A DNA stretch of 64,000 bases, taken from the NCBI GenBank assembly GCA_902789665.1, contig CADAOY010000004.1, forward strand, positions 558,001 through 622,000. Direction: 5' to 3'. The stretch's first letter is position 1, and each line of letters starts with the position of its first letter. Both the position numbers and the translations under genes were made by a program. This DNA is from an uncultured Lachnospiraceae bacterium (GTDB taxonomy: Bacteria > Bacillota > Clostridia > Lachnospirales > Lachnospiraceae). Below are positions 17,662 to 27,600 of the stretch, piece by piece. Below the pieces are notes generated by a model. It searched no databases. It was given only the letters and a program-made list of their open reading frames with translations, and had not been told where the DNA came from.

Positions 17662-18923
17662 TATACGTCCTGCCTTTCTTTACTAAATCTGTTTATAGCC
17701 TGCTCTTTGGTTAAATCTATACTCTTTTTAACCTTACTGAAATAATTGATTCCGGCAATAATTATAAATATTGCACCAACAATTATTACTCCTATCAGTT
17801 TACCCGGAGCATCATCCGAATCCGATAACGCACCAAGTATTCCGCTTACAATAAATGGAATAAATGTAGTAAATACTCCAAAAAGCACAATCATTGTGAC
17901 TACAACCTTCCACATTACATACGGAAGTCCGCCAACCAGTTTACCCGTCTGACCATTAACCATAAGAGTATATGGAATATTTTCATATCTGACTGTCATA
18001 AACCATACAGGTGCCAGCAGATACTTATTACCAAGTAAATCAACTTTCGGGTCGCTTGATACAACCTGATGTCCGGAACCAGGCACAGTTTTCATTACTT
18101 CTCCAACAAAAAGATCACATGCTTTTTGAATAGCATTACCTCTTATTACATTCATTGCCATATCATATCTGTCAGCATAGAATCCTGAAAGATATTTGGC
18201 GTCAAAAGGAACACTGTTTTTTACATAAAAAGGCTCAAGTTTCTGGGATGAATCATCATTAAGCATCTTGGATGCATCATATGTCAAATCCCTGAAAGTG
18301 GTTTCTCCCGCTCTTCTGGCATACTTGGTGACGGTGGTTTTGCCACTTTTAACCTTATATCTGATTATAAGGTCATCTTCATATCTCATATCATATGTCC
18401 AGAAAGGTACATATATACCTCTGACTCTTTCAATATCAATTTTCTTTAATTCAGCAGGAATATATAAACCTTTTCTTACTCTCTGCTGCATAATTTCTAT
18501 AGCCTGCTCCTTGGTTACTGAGAAAGGAATAACAATATCAGGCTTATCCATTCCCTCAACCCTGGAAAAAATAACCGTCGGCTGACCACAATAAGCACAG
18601 AAGGATGAACTTTCCACGCCATTTACTGCAAGTTCTGCGCCGCAGGAAGAACATCTGTAGATATTAACATTTAATTTTTCCTTTTCTATTGTATCCTGAT
18701 TCTTGTTTGCTGCATTTAAATCAGGATTCTGATTCTCCCTGTTAACCTGACTTTGTGCCTTAATCTGCCCGTCAGTATACTGGCTGGTCTTCTCTTCCAT
18801 GTGGGCATAAAGCTGATTAATCTCATCCATGGTAAAAATAGAACCACAGTATTCACATTCCATTTTATCCAAAGCCGCATTATATTTTAAAGCGCCATAG
18901 CAATTAGGACATTTATATGTCAT
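17661..18923 (-). CDS. Double zinc-ribbon membrane protein, paralogue 1
   Basis: Two zinc ribbons open the protein: CPNC/CEYC at residues 5-26 and CSSC/CAYC at about 91-116. A middle domain of 200 residues with little similarity to enzymes I know contains VRGIYVPFWTYDMRYED, LEPFYVKNSVPFDAKYLSGF and ALMVNGQTGKLVGGLP-type ends, followed by two membrane helices near 335-395 and a charged tail. Such proteins are sometimes labelled TFIIB-like or PriA-like because of the ribbons alone; nothing else supports those names. AAGGAGAAAGTAAGATG marks the start. It is a clear paralogue of the 412-residue gene upstream. Confidence 0.8.
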   Translation of the reverse strand: MTYKCPNCYGALKYNAALDKMECEYCGSIFTMDEINQLYAHMEEKTSQYTDGQIKAQSQVNRENQNPDLNAANKNQDTIEKEKLNVNIYRCSSCGAELAVNGVESSSFCAYCGQPTVIFSRVEGMDKPDIVIPFSVTKEQAIEIMQQRVRKGLYIPAELKKIDIERVRGIYVPFWTYDMRYEDDLIIRYKVKSGKTTVTKYARRAGETTFRDLTYDASKMLNDDSSQKLEPFYVKNSVPFDAKYLSGFYADRYDMAMNVIRGNAIQKACDLFVGEVMKTVPGSGHQVVSSDPKVDLLGNKYLLAPVWFMTVRYENIPYTLMVNGQTGKLVGGLPYVMWKVVVTMIVLFGVFTTFIPFIVSGILGALSDSDDAPGKLIGVIIVGAIFIIIAGINYFSKVKKSIDLTKEQAINRFSKERQDV

Positions 18924-18935
18924 CTTACTTTCTCC

Positions 18936-19064
18936 TTAAATATAATCATGGGTATCACCCATCTCAGTACCTGATAAATTGGATTTACAAATCCACTTTG
19001 TCATAATTGTACAGGTAAGAGCTGCTGCATTGGCAAGTAATAATAAAACCAATATTAATTTCAT
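18936..19064 (-). CDS. 42-residue membrane microprotein between zinc-ribbon paralogues
   Basis: The frame begins MKLILVLLLLANAAALTC, one membrane helix, then KSNLSGTEMGDTHDYI. The start has AGGAGAAATAGATATG. It begins 3 bases before the end of the upstream paralogue's stop region and ends 12 bases before the next gene, whose ribosome binding site follows its stop. Position and strong site make it likely to be translated. It resembles the 57-residue microprotein at 17488-17661 in layout. Confidence 0.65.
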   Translation of the reverse strand: MKLILVLLLLANAAALTCTIMTKWICKSNLSGTEMGDTHDYI

Positions 19065-19066
19065 AT

Positions 19067-20305
19067 CTATTTCTCCTGTCTCTTTGTTGCGTATCTTCTT
19101 ACTCTTCTTTCCTTCGTAAGATCAAATACTTCCAGATATTTCATAAATGAATCATATGCAATTTTCGCATTAACAATAAGAAGTACAAAAAGTCCAAATG
19201 AAAACTGGAACAATAATCTGTCTCCTAATAATTCCAGCATTTCAAGTGCAGGAATTACTATAAAAGTAATAATAAGACATATTACAGCAAAAATAATTAA
19301 TGATGTAACAATAACCTTGGATTGATCAAGAGGCATCGCACCCACCAGTTTACCGGTCTGGCCATTAACTGCGAAGGTATATGGTTCACCCTTATACTGA
19401 AGACACATGAAATAAGCAGGCAGATAAGCATATCTTGTATTTGTTCCCCAGTGATAAACCGGCGTTGATTTAATTATTTTTTTACCGCCACCATCTACCA
19501 TATCCATGGCTTCCTGGCACACAAGAGTATTGGCCTTCTTGTATGCATTAGCCTTCATTCTTGCTTCTGATATATCATATCTGTCTGAATAATATCCACT
19601 TAAGTAACTAATATCAAAAGGTTTTGATAATTCAAAATAATAAGGCTCTATCATAAATGAAATATTATCATTTAAATCTATTGAAGCATCACAGGCAAGG
19701 TTCTTAAATTCCCTGTGCATCGGAATACTTTGATAAGACTTTTTTGAATTACTTGAACCACCGGACCATCTTCCATAAGATGAAGCAAAACTTGCCTTGG
19801 ATTTTGAATATTCAACTGTAATGAAATCCGAGTACTCAAGTTCATAAAGCCAGTATGGAATATATATACCTGAGATTCTGTCTACAGTAAACTTTTTAAA
19901 AGCCTTAGGTATAAAGAACCCTTTCTGGAACTTGGTTCTTAATATATCCTCAGCCTTTCCCTTTGTAATTTCAAAAGGAATAATAACATCAGGCTTTAAA
20001 ATACCATCCACTCTGTCAAATACAATGGTTGGCTGGCCACAGTAGGCGCAGAAAGAAGAAGTCTCCTTGCCATTTATGTTTAGCTCGGCACCACATGATG
20101 TACACTTATATACATTGGTTTCAAGGATTTCCCTGACAATATCTGCCTGATCGAATACACTCCTGTCTGCTCCGGCTGTTTTGTAATCTTCATTATCCTC
20201 ATCCTGTTCAATATTAACAAAACTACCACAATGCTCACAAAACAGGTCTTTTTCGGACGGATCATATTCCAAAGAAGCGCCACAATTAGGGCATTTAATA
20301 ACCAT
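19067..20305 (-). CDS. Double zinc-ribbon membrane protein, paralogue 2
   Basis: The 412-residue protein has ribbons CPNC/CEHC (residues 5-26) and CTSC/CAYC (about 68-93), a middle domain with ISGIYIPYWLYELEYSDF, IEPYYFELSKPFDISYLSGY and FAVNGQTGKLVGAMP, and two C-terminal membrane helices. These blocks align one for one with the downstream 420-residue paralogue; a Ser/Gly-rich insert (SYGRWSGGSSNSKKSY) in the middle is specific to this copy. It is the first gene after the promoter at 20344-20372. The biochemical role is not known; recruitment of a partner by the ribbons to the membrane is a guess. Confidence 0.8.
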   Translation of the reverse strand: MVIKCPNCGASLEYDPSEKDLFCEHCGSFVNIEQDEDNEDYKTAGADRSVFDQADIVREILETNVYKCTSCGAELNINGKETSSFCAYCGQPTIVFDRVDGILKPDVIIPFEITKGKAEDILRTKFQKGFFIPKAFKKFTVDRISGIYIPYWLYELEYSDFITVEYSKSKASFASSYGRWSGGSSNSKKSYQSIPMHREFKNLACDASIDLNDNISFMIEPYYFELSKPFDISYLSGYYSDRYDISEARMKANAYKKANTLVCQEAMDMVDGGGKKIIKSTPVYHWGTNTRYAYLPAYFMCLQYKGEPYTFAVNGQTGKLVGAMPLDQSKVIVTSLIIFAVICLIITFIVIPALEMLELLGDRLLFQFSFGLFVLLIVNAKIAYDSFMKYLEVFDLTKERRVRRYATKRQEK

Positions 20306-20343
20306 CTTTTTCTCCTTTTACTAAAAAATACACAATTTGAAAT

Positions 20344-20372
20344 ATTATAACATTTTTCAGGCAAAATATAAA
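20344..20372 (-). promoter_or_regulatory. Promoter of the zinc-ribbon operon
   Basis: TTTATA, a 17-base spacer and TATAAT with an extended TGT before the -10 box lie about 40 bases upstream of the 412-residue gene. The -35 box overlaps the tpiA terminator by two bases. Confidence 0.55.
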
Positions 20373-20397
20373 GAGGAAGGCTATTAACCTTCCTCTT
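20371..20397 (-). terminator. Terminator of the gap-pgk-tpiA operon
   Basis: A perfect 10-bp stem AAGAGGAAGG/CCTTCCTCTT with a 7-base loop follows tpiA and is trailed by TTATATTTT on the minus strand. Confidence 0.75.
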
Positions 20398-20423
20398 ATA
20401 TTAAAACATAATTTTTATTAGGA

Positions 20424-21179
20424 TTATTGTTTCTCTGGATGAACAATCTTACCAAAGTCTGGCTTAAGTGAAGCACCACCAATAAGACCGCCATCAATAT
20501 CTGGCTTTGATAATAATTCATAAGCATTACCAGCATTCATTGATCCGCCGTACTGGATTCTAACAGCCTCAGCTGTAGCATTGTCGTAAAGCTTTGCAAT
20601 AAGATCACGGATAAGCTTACATACTTCTTCAGCCTGATCAGCTGTAGCTGTCTCGCCTGTACCGATAGCCCAGATTGGCTCGTATGCGATAACAAGATTC
20701 TTAACCTGATCTGCTGTTACATCAGTAAGATCCCACTTAATCTGTCTTTCAATCCACTCTTTGTAAGTACCAGCCTTACGAAGTGCAAGTGACTCACCAC
20801 AGCAAAGGATTGGCTTAAGACCAGCTGCAAATGCCTTTTTAACCTTAGCATTGATTAAGATATCATTCTCACCGAAGATATCTCTTCTCTCTGAATGTCC
20901 GATGATGATATATTCAACACCAGCATCCTTAAGCATTGGAGCAGAAATCTCACCTGTGAAAGCACCCTTGTCTTCAATGTAGAAGTTCTCAGCACCAACC
21001 TTAACATTTGTTCCCTTAACAGCCTCAGCTACAGGAACGATGTCAATTGCAGGTACACAGTAAACTACATCTACATCATCACTAACTACTAAATCTTTTA
21101 ATTCATTAACCAGAGCAACTGCCTCTGAAGGAGTCTTGTTCATTTTCCAGTTGCCGGCAATAATTTTTCTTCTAGCCAT
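20424..21179 (-). CDS. tpiA: Triosephosphate isomerase
   Basis: The TIM-barrel enzyme interconverts dihydroxyacetone phosphate and glyceraldehyde-3-phosphate. NWKMNKT carries the catalytic Lys, GHSERR the catalytic His, [11 protein letters not shown] the catalytic Glu with the flexible loop, and QYGGSMN and GGLIGGASL bind phosphate. Its 251 residues are the normal length. It follows pgk by 20 bases with a strong ribosome binding site and ends the glycolytic cluster. Confidence 0.98.
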   Translation of the reverse strand: MARRKIIAGNWKMNKTPSEAVALVNELKDLVVSDDVDVVYCVPAIDIVPVAEAVKGTNVKVGAENFYIEDKGAFTGEISAPMLKDAGVEYIIIGHSERRDIFGENDILINAKVKKAFAAGLKPILCCGESLALRKAGTYKEWIERQIKWDLTDVTADQVKNLVIAYEPIWAIGTGETATADQAEEVCKLIRDLIAKLYDNATAEAVRIQYGGSMNAGNAYELLSKPDIDGGLIGGASLKPDFGKIVHPEKQ

Positions 21180-21199
21180 TTTTAAATATCTCCTTAATC

Positions 21200-22432
21200 T
21201 TATTTATCATCTGCTGCATATACACCAGGAAGTTCCTTACCCTCTAAGAATTCAAGAGAAGCACCACCACCTGTGGAGATATGGCTCATCTTATCAGCGA
21301 AACCAAGCTGGTTACAAGCAGCTGCACTATCACCACCACCGATAATAGTTGTAGCATCTGTTTCAGCAAGTGCCTTAGCTACTGCAATTGTACCTTTAGC
21401 AAGAACAGGGTTCTCGAATACACCCATAGGTCCATTCCATACAACTGTCTTAGCATTCTTAACAGCATTAGCATATAACTCAGCTGTCTTAGGTCCGATA
21501 TCAAGACCTTCCTTGTTTGCAGGAATCTTATCAGCATCTACAACATCTACAGCGATTTCAGCATCGATAGGATTTGGGAAACCATCAGCGATTGTTGTAT
21601 CGATAGGAAGTAAGAGCTGCTTTCCAAGGCTCTCAGCCTTAGCCATCATTTCTTTACAGTAATCAATCTTCTCATCATCTACAAGTGAGTTACCAATTTC
21701 ATATCCCTTAGCTTTAAGGAATGTGAATGCCATACCACCACCGATGATAAGTGTATCGCACTTCTCAAGTAAGTTATTGATAACGTTAAGCTTATCAGCA
21801 ACCTTAGCACCACCAAGGATAGCTACGAAAGGTCTTACTGGATTCTCAACTGCATTACCTAAGAAATCGATTTCCTTCTGCATAAGGTAACCAACTGCAC
21901 AGTTGCCACCTTTTTCACGAACATACTTTGTAACAACAGCTACAGAAGCATGAGCTCTGTGTGCAGAACCGAAAGCATCACATACATAATCATCACAAAG
22001 ATCAGCAAGTTCCTTAGCGAAAGCTTCGCCGGCATCCTGAGGCTTTGTCTCTTCTTTGCCACGGAATCTTGTATTCTGAAGAAGAACTACATCTCCTTCT
22101 TTCATAGCTGCAACAGCAGCTGTAGCATCAGCGCCTGTTACATTGTAATCCTTAACGAATACAACGTTCTTACCTAATTTCTCAGATAACTTAGCAGCTA
22201 CAGGAGCAAGTGATTCCTTCTCATTTGGTCCTTCTTTAACTTTTCCAAGGTGTGAGCAAAGAATAACCTTAGCGCCATCACCAATTAACTTATTGATTGT
22301 AGGAAGAGCTGCATTAATTCTGGTTTCATCTGTGATAACGCCATCTTTTAATGGAACGTTGAAGTCACATCTTACCAATACTCTCTTACCCTTAGCATTA
22401 AAATCATCAACTGATTTCTTGTTTAATGACAT
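21200..22432 (-). CDS. pgk: Phosphoglycerate kinase
   Basis: The two-domain enzyme makes ATP from 1,3-bisphosphoglycerate. [11 protein letters not shown] and the arginine loops bind substrate; [15 protein letters not shown] and the late [13 protein letters not shown] region bind the nucleotide. It has 410 residues, slightly longer than the usual 395. It lies between gap and tpiA with AAGGAGGACATTTATCATG at the start. A stable hairpin in the gap to gap probably tunes how much transcript reaches it. Confidence 0.98.
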   Translation of the reverse strand: MSLNKKSVDDFNAKGKRVLVRCDFNVPLKDGVITDETRINAALPTINKLIGDGAKVILCSHLGKVKEGPNEKESLAPVAAKLSEKLGKNVVFVKDYNVTGADATAAVAAMKEGDVVLLQNTRFRGKEETKPQDAGEAFAKELADLCDDYVCDAFGSAHRAHASVAVVTKYVREKGGNCAVGYLMQKEIDFLGNAVENPVRPFVAILGGAKVADKLNVINNLLEKCDTLIIGGGMAFTFLKAKGYEIGNSLVDDEKIDYCKEMMAKAESLGKQLLLPIDTTIADGFPNPIDAEIAVDVVDADKIPANKEGLDIGPKTAELYANAVKNAKTVVWNGPMGVFENPVLAKGTIAVAKALAETDATTIIGGGDSAAACNQLGFADKMSHISTGGGASLEFLEGKELPGVYAADDK

Positions 22433-22468
22433 GATAAATGTCCTCCTTATTATTTATTAAATAAATAA

Positions 22469-22493
22469 GGCCCGGCCCATTCTAGGCCGGACC
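22469..22493 (-). terminator. Strong hairpin between gap and pgk
   Basis: A 9-bp very GC-rich stem GGTCCGGCC/GGCCGGGCC (one G-U) with a 7-base loop is followed by TTATTTATTTAA. The weak T tract suggests partial termination or an RNA-processing barrier that leaves gap mRNA more abundant than pgk-tpiA mRNA. Confidence 0.6.
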
Positions 22494-22530
22494 TCACTAT
22501 TATCAGAGCAAATTGAGCTTTAAGTTCTAA

Positions 22531-23562
22531 TTATAACTCAGCGAAGTACTTAATTGTTCTAACCATCTGGCTTGTGTAGCTGTTCTCATTATCATACCAT
22601 GAAACAACCTGTACAAGTGAGTTACCGTCATCCATCTTTGAAACCATTGTCTGGTTAGCATCAAAGAGTGAACCAAATCTCATACCAACGATATCAGAAG
22701 AAACAAGCTTCTCTTCTGTGTAACCGAATGATTCGTTAGCAGCTGCCTTCATTGCTGCGTTGATACCATCTACAGTAACTTCACCCTTAACAACTGCGTG
22801 AAGAATTGTTGTTGAACCTGTAGGGGTAGGAACTCTCTGAGCAGCACCGATAAGCTTGCCGTTAAGTTCAGGAATAACAAGACCGATAGCCTTAGCAGCA
22901 CCTGTTGAGTTAGGAACAATGTTAGCTGCACCAGCTCTTGCTCTCTGAAGGTCACCCTTTCTGTGAGGACCATCAAGGATCATCTGGTCACCTGTGTAAG
23001 CATGAACTGTTGTCATGATACCACTCTGGATAGCAGCATAGTCATTAAGAGCCTTTGTCATAGGTGCAAGGCAGTTTGTTGTACAAGAAGCTGCTGAAAT
23101 AATTGTATCATCCTTTGTTAATGTTGTGTGGTTTACATTGTAAACGATTGTAGGAAGGTCATTACCTGCAGGAGCAGAAATAACTACTTTCTTAGCACCA
23201 GCATTGATGTGTGCCTGTGATTTTTCCTTAGATGTATAGAAACCTGTACACTCAAGAACAACGTCTACACCGATCTGACCCCAAGGAAGGTTGTTTGCAT
23301 CTGCCTCTTTGTAGATCTGAAGTGTCTTTCCGTCAACTGTGATTGTGTTAGCTTCGTCATCAGCTGTTACTGTGTGCTTGTTCTCTCCGATTGCTCCACA
23401 GTATCCGCCCTGTGCTGTATCATACTTAAGAAGATGAGCAAGCATTGAAGGCTTTGTAAGATCGTTGATTGCAACTACTTCATATCCTTCTGCTCCGAAC
23501 ATCTGTCTGAAAGCAAGACGACCGATACGGCCAAAACCATTAATTGCTACTTTTACTGCCAT
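22531..23562 (-). CDS. gap: Glyceraldehyde-3-phosphate dehydrogenase
   Basis: The phosphorylating dehydrogenase oxidises glyceraldehyde-3-phosphate with [16 protein letters not shown] is the Rossmann loop, the Asp in INDLTKP favours NAD over [13 protein letters not shown] holds the catalytic cysteine and VPTPTGS the phosphate site. Its 343 residues are the expected length. TTTTAGGAGGATTTAAAAATG marks the start. It is first in the gap-pgk-tpiA operon under the promoter at 23612-23640. Confidence 0.98.
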   Translation of the reverse strand: MAVKVAINGFGRIGRLAFRQMFGAEGYEVVAINDLTKPSMLAHLLKYDTAQGGYCGAIGENKHTVTADDEANTITVDGKTLQIYKEADANNLPWGQIGVDVVLECTGFYTSKEKSQAHINAGAKKVVISAPAGNDLPTIVYNVNHTTLTKDDTIISAASCTTNCLAPMTKALNDYAAIQSGIMTTVHAYTGDQMILDGPHRKGDLQRARAGAANIVPNSTGAAKAIGLVIPELNGKLIGAAQRVPTPTGSTTILHAVVKGEVTVDGINAAMKAAANESFGYTEEKLVSSDIVGMRFGSLFDANQTMVSKMDDGNSLVQVVSWYDNENSYTSQMVRTIKYFAEL

Positions 23563-23611
23563 TTTTAAATCCTCCTAAAAATATGTTTGATATTTTTTTA
23601 TCAACATTATT

Positions 23612-23640
23612 ATTGTAATAAAGTGGCGCTATAATTTCAA
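23612..23640 (-). promoter_or_regulatory. Promoter of gap operon
   Basis: TTGAAA, a 17-base spacer and TACAAT point to gap. The 5' leader contains a hairpin formed by TGTTGATA and TATCAAACA around a run of A. Confidence 0.8.
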
Positions 23641-23687
23641 GATATATTTGTTTATTTTAGTAAATTTTTATGCTACTATAAGTTATG

Positions 23688-23716
23688 TTGACGGGGATTT
23701 TAGTCGATATAATATG
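23688..23716 (+). promoter_or_regulatory. Possible promoter of the PHP gene
   Basis: TTGACG is present, but the perfect TATAAT lies only 14 bases after it; AATATG would give a 17-base spacer. A TTATGTAAA motif (23717-23725) lies just downstream, where a repressor could bind. The exact promoter is uncertain. Confidence 0.4.
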
Positions 23717-23753
23717 TTATGTAAATCTAACGTAAAATCAGAGGTTAAAAATC

Positions 23754-24569
23754 ATGATAATTACTGATGTTCATATGCATACCAATAATTCCGGGGATTC
23801 CCAGGCTCCAATGTCGGATATGGTCTCATCTGCCATAAATAAAGGGCTTAAACATATATGTTTCACAGACCATTATGATATGGACTTTCCTTATACCATT
23901 AATGGCGAAGAAGGAATGTTTGAACTGGATTTGGAGAAATACAGGAAGGATTACGAATCAAATCTTTCCTTATACGGAGACAAAATTGATTTAAATTTCG
24001 GCATTGAACTTGGAATAATGCCGACAACATATGATAAATTAAGAGATTACCTTAAGGACAAACAGTTTGATTTCATCATTGGCTCATCTCATACCTGCAC
24101 CTGCATGGATGTCTACTATCCTGCCATTTATGAAGGAAGAACCGATGTCCAGGTTTTCAATATGTATTTTAGTGAGATATATGATAATATCTGTAATTTC
24201 ACGGATTTTGATATCTATGCTCACCTTGATTATGTTGTAAGATATGCTCCAAATGGTGATGCCAATTATAAATTTAGTAATCATGCGGAAATTTTTGAAG
24301 CCATTCTTAAACGAATTATAGAACTTGGCAAGGGAATCGAACTTAATACCGGTGGTTTAAGAGCCAAGGTAAGCCGAATCAATCCATCTGAAGATGTACT
24401 TAAAATGTACCACTCTTTAGGCGGCGAAATCCTAACAATAGGCGCCGATGCTCACAGGCCTGAGGATGTGGCCCACGAGTTTAAATATGCCGAGGAACTG
24501 CTTAAAGGCATAGGCTTTAAATATCTGGCATATTATAAAAACAGAAAACCTGAATTCATTAAATTATAA
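23754..24569 (+). CDS. hisK: PHP-family phosphatase, probable histidinol-phosphatase
   Basis: This is the only plus-strand gene in the window. The 271-residue metal-dependent PHP phosphatase has metal ligands in DVHMHTNNSGD, CFTDHYDM, FGIELGIMP, SSHTCTC, YAHLDYVVRY and GADAHRPEDVA. HisJ/HisK-type proteins of this size dephosphorylate L-histidinol phosphate, but no histidine gene is nearby, so another phosphoester is possible. AGAGG lies 10 bases before the ATG. It diverges from gap across 191 bases. Confidence 0.82.
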   Translation: MIITDVHMHTNNSGDSQAPMSDMVSSAINKGLKHICFTDHYDMDFPYTINGEEGMFELDLEKYRKDYESNLSLYGDKIDLNFGIELGIMPTTYDKLRDYLKDKQFDFIIGSSHTCTCMDVYYPAIYEGRTDVQVFNMYFSEIYDNICNFTDFDIYAHLDYVVRYAPNGDANYKFSNHAEIFEAILKRIIELGKGIELNTGGLRAKVSRINPSEDVLKMYHSLGGEILTIGADAHRPEDVAHEFKYAEELLKGIGFKYLAYYKNRKPEFIKL

Positions 24570-24610
24570 AATTAAGTCCACTTTATTAAAGACTGATATA
24601 TTCTGCGTTT

Positions 24611-27600
24611 TTACTTATTTATACGAATAAAGTTACAATTCTCTCTGTTTCTTCTTGTATAAATCCACTGTGTAGCAAGTTTCTTGGCAAGATTCAGTCC
24701 AAGAGTTCCTCCTCCATTAGCAGAATCCGGATCAATAAACTTACGCTCCGCAGTAGGATCAAATCCATTGCCATCATCCCAGAAAGCAACAATTACATCA
24801 TTTCCGACTTTTCCACAATAAAACTTAAGATAATTAGCACCGGAAGTTTTCAAAACAACTACAAATAATTCTTCACAGACAAGTTTGGCCTTTGTAGCCA
24901 GAGCAATATCATCAACAGCAGAATCAATAATTTCATTAATATTATCAAGACTGTCTATATTCAAATTAATATCATTAACGGCCATCATATCAGGAGATAT
25001 ATTCCACTCTTTGGCAATTTCTCTCCAGTCTTCACCTTCATGCTCTTCTCCACTCCTTGTTTCCTTGGCATGATAGAATAAATCCTGTTTATTGCTGCTG
25101 TTTGTCTTCTTAAGAGCGGATTTAAATACAATCGACAGCGCTTCATATATAGTCTTTTTCTTAACGATTGCAATTATTATTACAAAAATCAGCAGAATAA
25201 GAAGAATCACAATCACAATCAAAGGAATAAGTACATAATATGCAATATATTTATTTATTGCAGTACAGTATACCTTAAATGTAATATCATTGCCTTCTGC
25301 TTCGAAAACAGCACTGGTTCCATTAACGCTCACATTCTCAACCGGAACCCATGTTTCTCCTTCAAGAATATATACAGCAAATGCTTCTTCAAGATTTACA
25401 CCATAAAAATAGCTGTTAAATCTGATAGTATGTTTATCAAGTCCATCATCCGGAATAATAATATTCGAATAACATATACTATAATTGTTAATATCTTCAT
25501 ATGTATTCTCATCAAGCAGATTATTTACAACCAGTTCGTCCCCTTCTTTAAACTGACCATCAACCATAATCTGTGACTGATGAAGTTCCTCATATTCAGG
25601 ACCGGCAAGGGAACTGACATATTTAGTCATTGTCGCATAAATCTTGGTATCCAGGACAACATTATCCAGTTCTTTATAATCCCAGGATGCGTAATATCCT
25701 TCTTTACCCGGAACATCAGGGTAATCTGACTCTTTCACGGAAGAATTATATGGAATATACATGGTCTTAAGAATAGTCTTTTCGTCAGTATCTTCATCCT
25801 TAAGCACAAATGTAATCTTTATTTTGTCCAAATCAGCCGGCACGAAAACTTCTTCAAGCGTTCCAAGGTCTTCTTCCTTAACAGACTGTGCTTTCATATC
25901 GTAACTGACTTTATTAATACCTGCCAGATTATCTGAAATATAATAATTATTTCTAACAAGACCATCATTTTGAACATTACCTGCTATAGCGCCATACCAG
26001 TCATCACATCCATATATACCTGCAAGAGCAATGGAATTAAGAATATTATATCCATCACCTGTAATACCACCGGCATATTCCCTGGCATAAACATTGCCTC
26101 TGAATGCACAGTTTCTAATATAAGATTTCGATATACCTGCTATACCACCTACATAACTACAGTCTTCACCCATTATGTCAGCATAGCTGATACATTCGGA
26201 TATAACACCTGTTTCCGATCTTCCGCAGATACCGCCAACATAGGACTTATATCCTTCTATATCGCTGTAATTATCAGATGAACGAATTACACACTTCGAT
26301 ATATAAGAACCACCCTTAATAAGCGAGTTAATATCCTTAAATCTGTCAAGAATGGATATATCGCTTTCTATTGACATATTACCGGCAATTCCGCCTGCAT
26401 TTAAATCTGAGCTTACAGCGCCATTGTTATAGCACTTATTAATGCATCCGTCTATACATGTATCAAGAACCTGTACGGACTCATCAGTATAAACATCTTC
26501 AAAACTGTTATCCAAAGCCTTTTCTACGGCATCACTATAAAGAATAAGCACCTTTTCAAACTGATTATTAACTGCAATAAGGTCTTTAACCACAGTCTGA
26601 TTTGCGTTATTGGATTCTGTAATCAGTAAACCGTAATTATCATTAAGACTTCGTAAATTACCACTTAAAGATGAAACATGATTAAAGTAATTGCTGTCAA
26701 GAGTTGGAAAGGCGATATCCACCTTAATGTCTTCTTTTTTAACCTCCGGAACCTGAATATCTGATGTAGTCATATTTCTGATATGATCAGCAAGGTCCTC
26801 CAAAGTCCCCTTCGTGGAGCGAAGGTCTTCTGCCACAGCCTGCAGTTTCTGCCCGGTAGTGGTAGCTGCATTTGATAAGCCATTGGCATAATTAGCTGTA
26901 GAATTCACAATATAGTCAGTATCATTAATTGCGCCGCCTGTAAGCTGCTGCATTACAGTAAGTCTTGAAGAAATAATATCTGATGATGAACCAACATCCT
27001 TTAATGTTTTATCTATCAAATCATGAAGTTCTTCAATTGATGACTTAAGCTGCACACTTGTATCATTGTCTAAATCAATGGTAACATATGGCTCAGCCTG
27101 TCCTACTATTCCACCTACATCTGACTTACCTGTTACTTTTGCATTATTTGTACAGTTATAGATATAGCCGGACTGTCTTCCTGCTATACCGCCTATGTTA
27201 GAGCCAACTTTATCATATCCAACATTTCCATCATTGGTGCTGTTCGCAATAACACCATAGGAAATACCGGCAATACCGCCTATATCAAAGGTTGATAAAT
27301 CAACACCGGAATCAGATTCTTCAGTAACCTTCTGATCAAGAATATTTAGCAGATTAATATTACCTGCATTTGAAATACTGAAAGATGATTCCTGATGCTC
27401 TGTATTAACACTGGAAGAATTGACACATCTGTTAATATTGCCCTTATTCTCTCCTGCAATACCTCCTACAAAATGCTCGCCGCTAATTTTTCCCGAAGAC
27501 TCACAGTCATAAATCTGACCATTAAGTTCATTAAAACCTGCAATACCACCCAAGTAATCTCCTGCCCTGAGATTACCCTTAAATGAGCAGTTTATAATTA

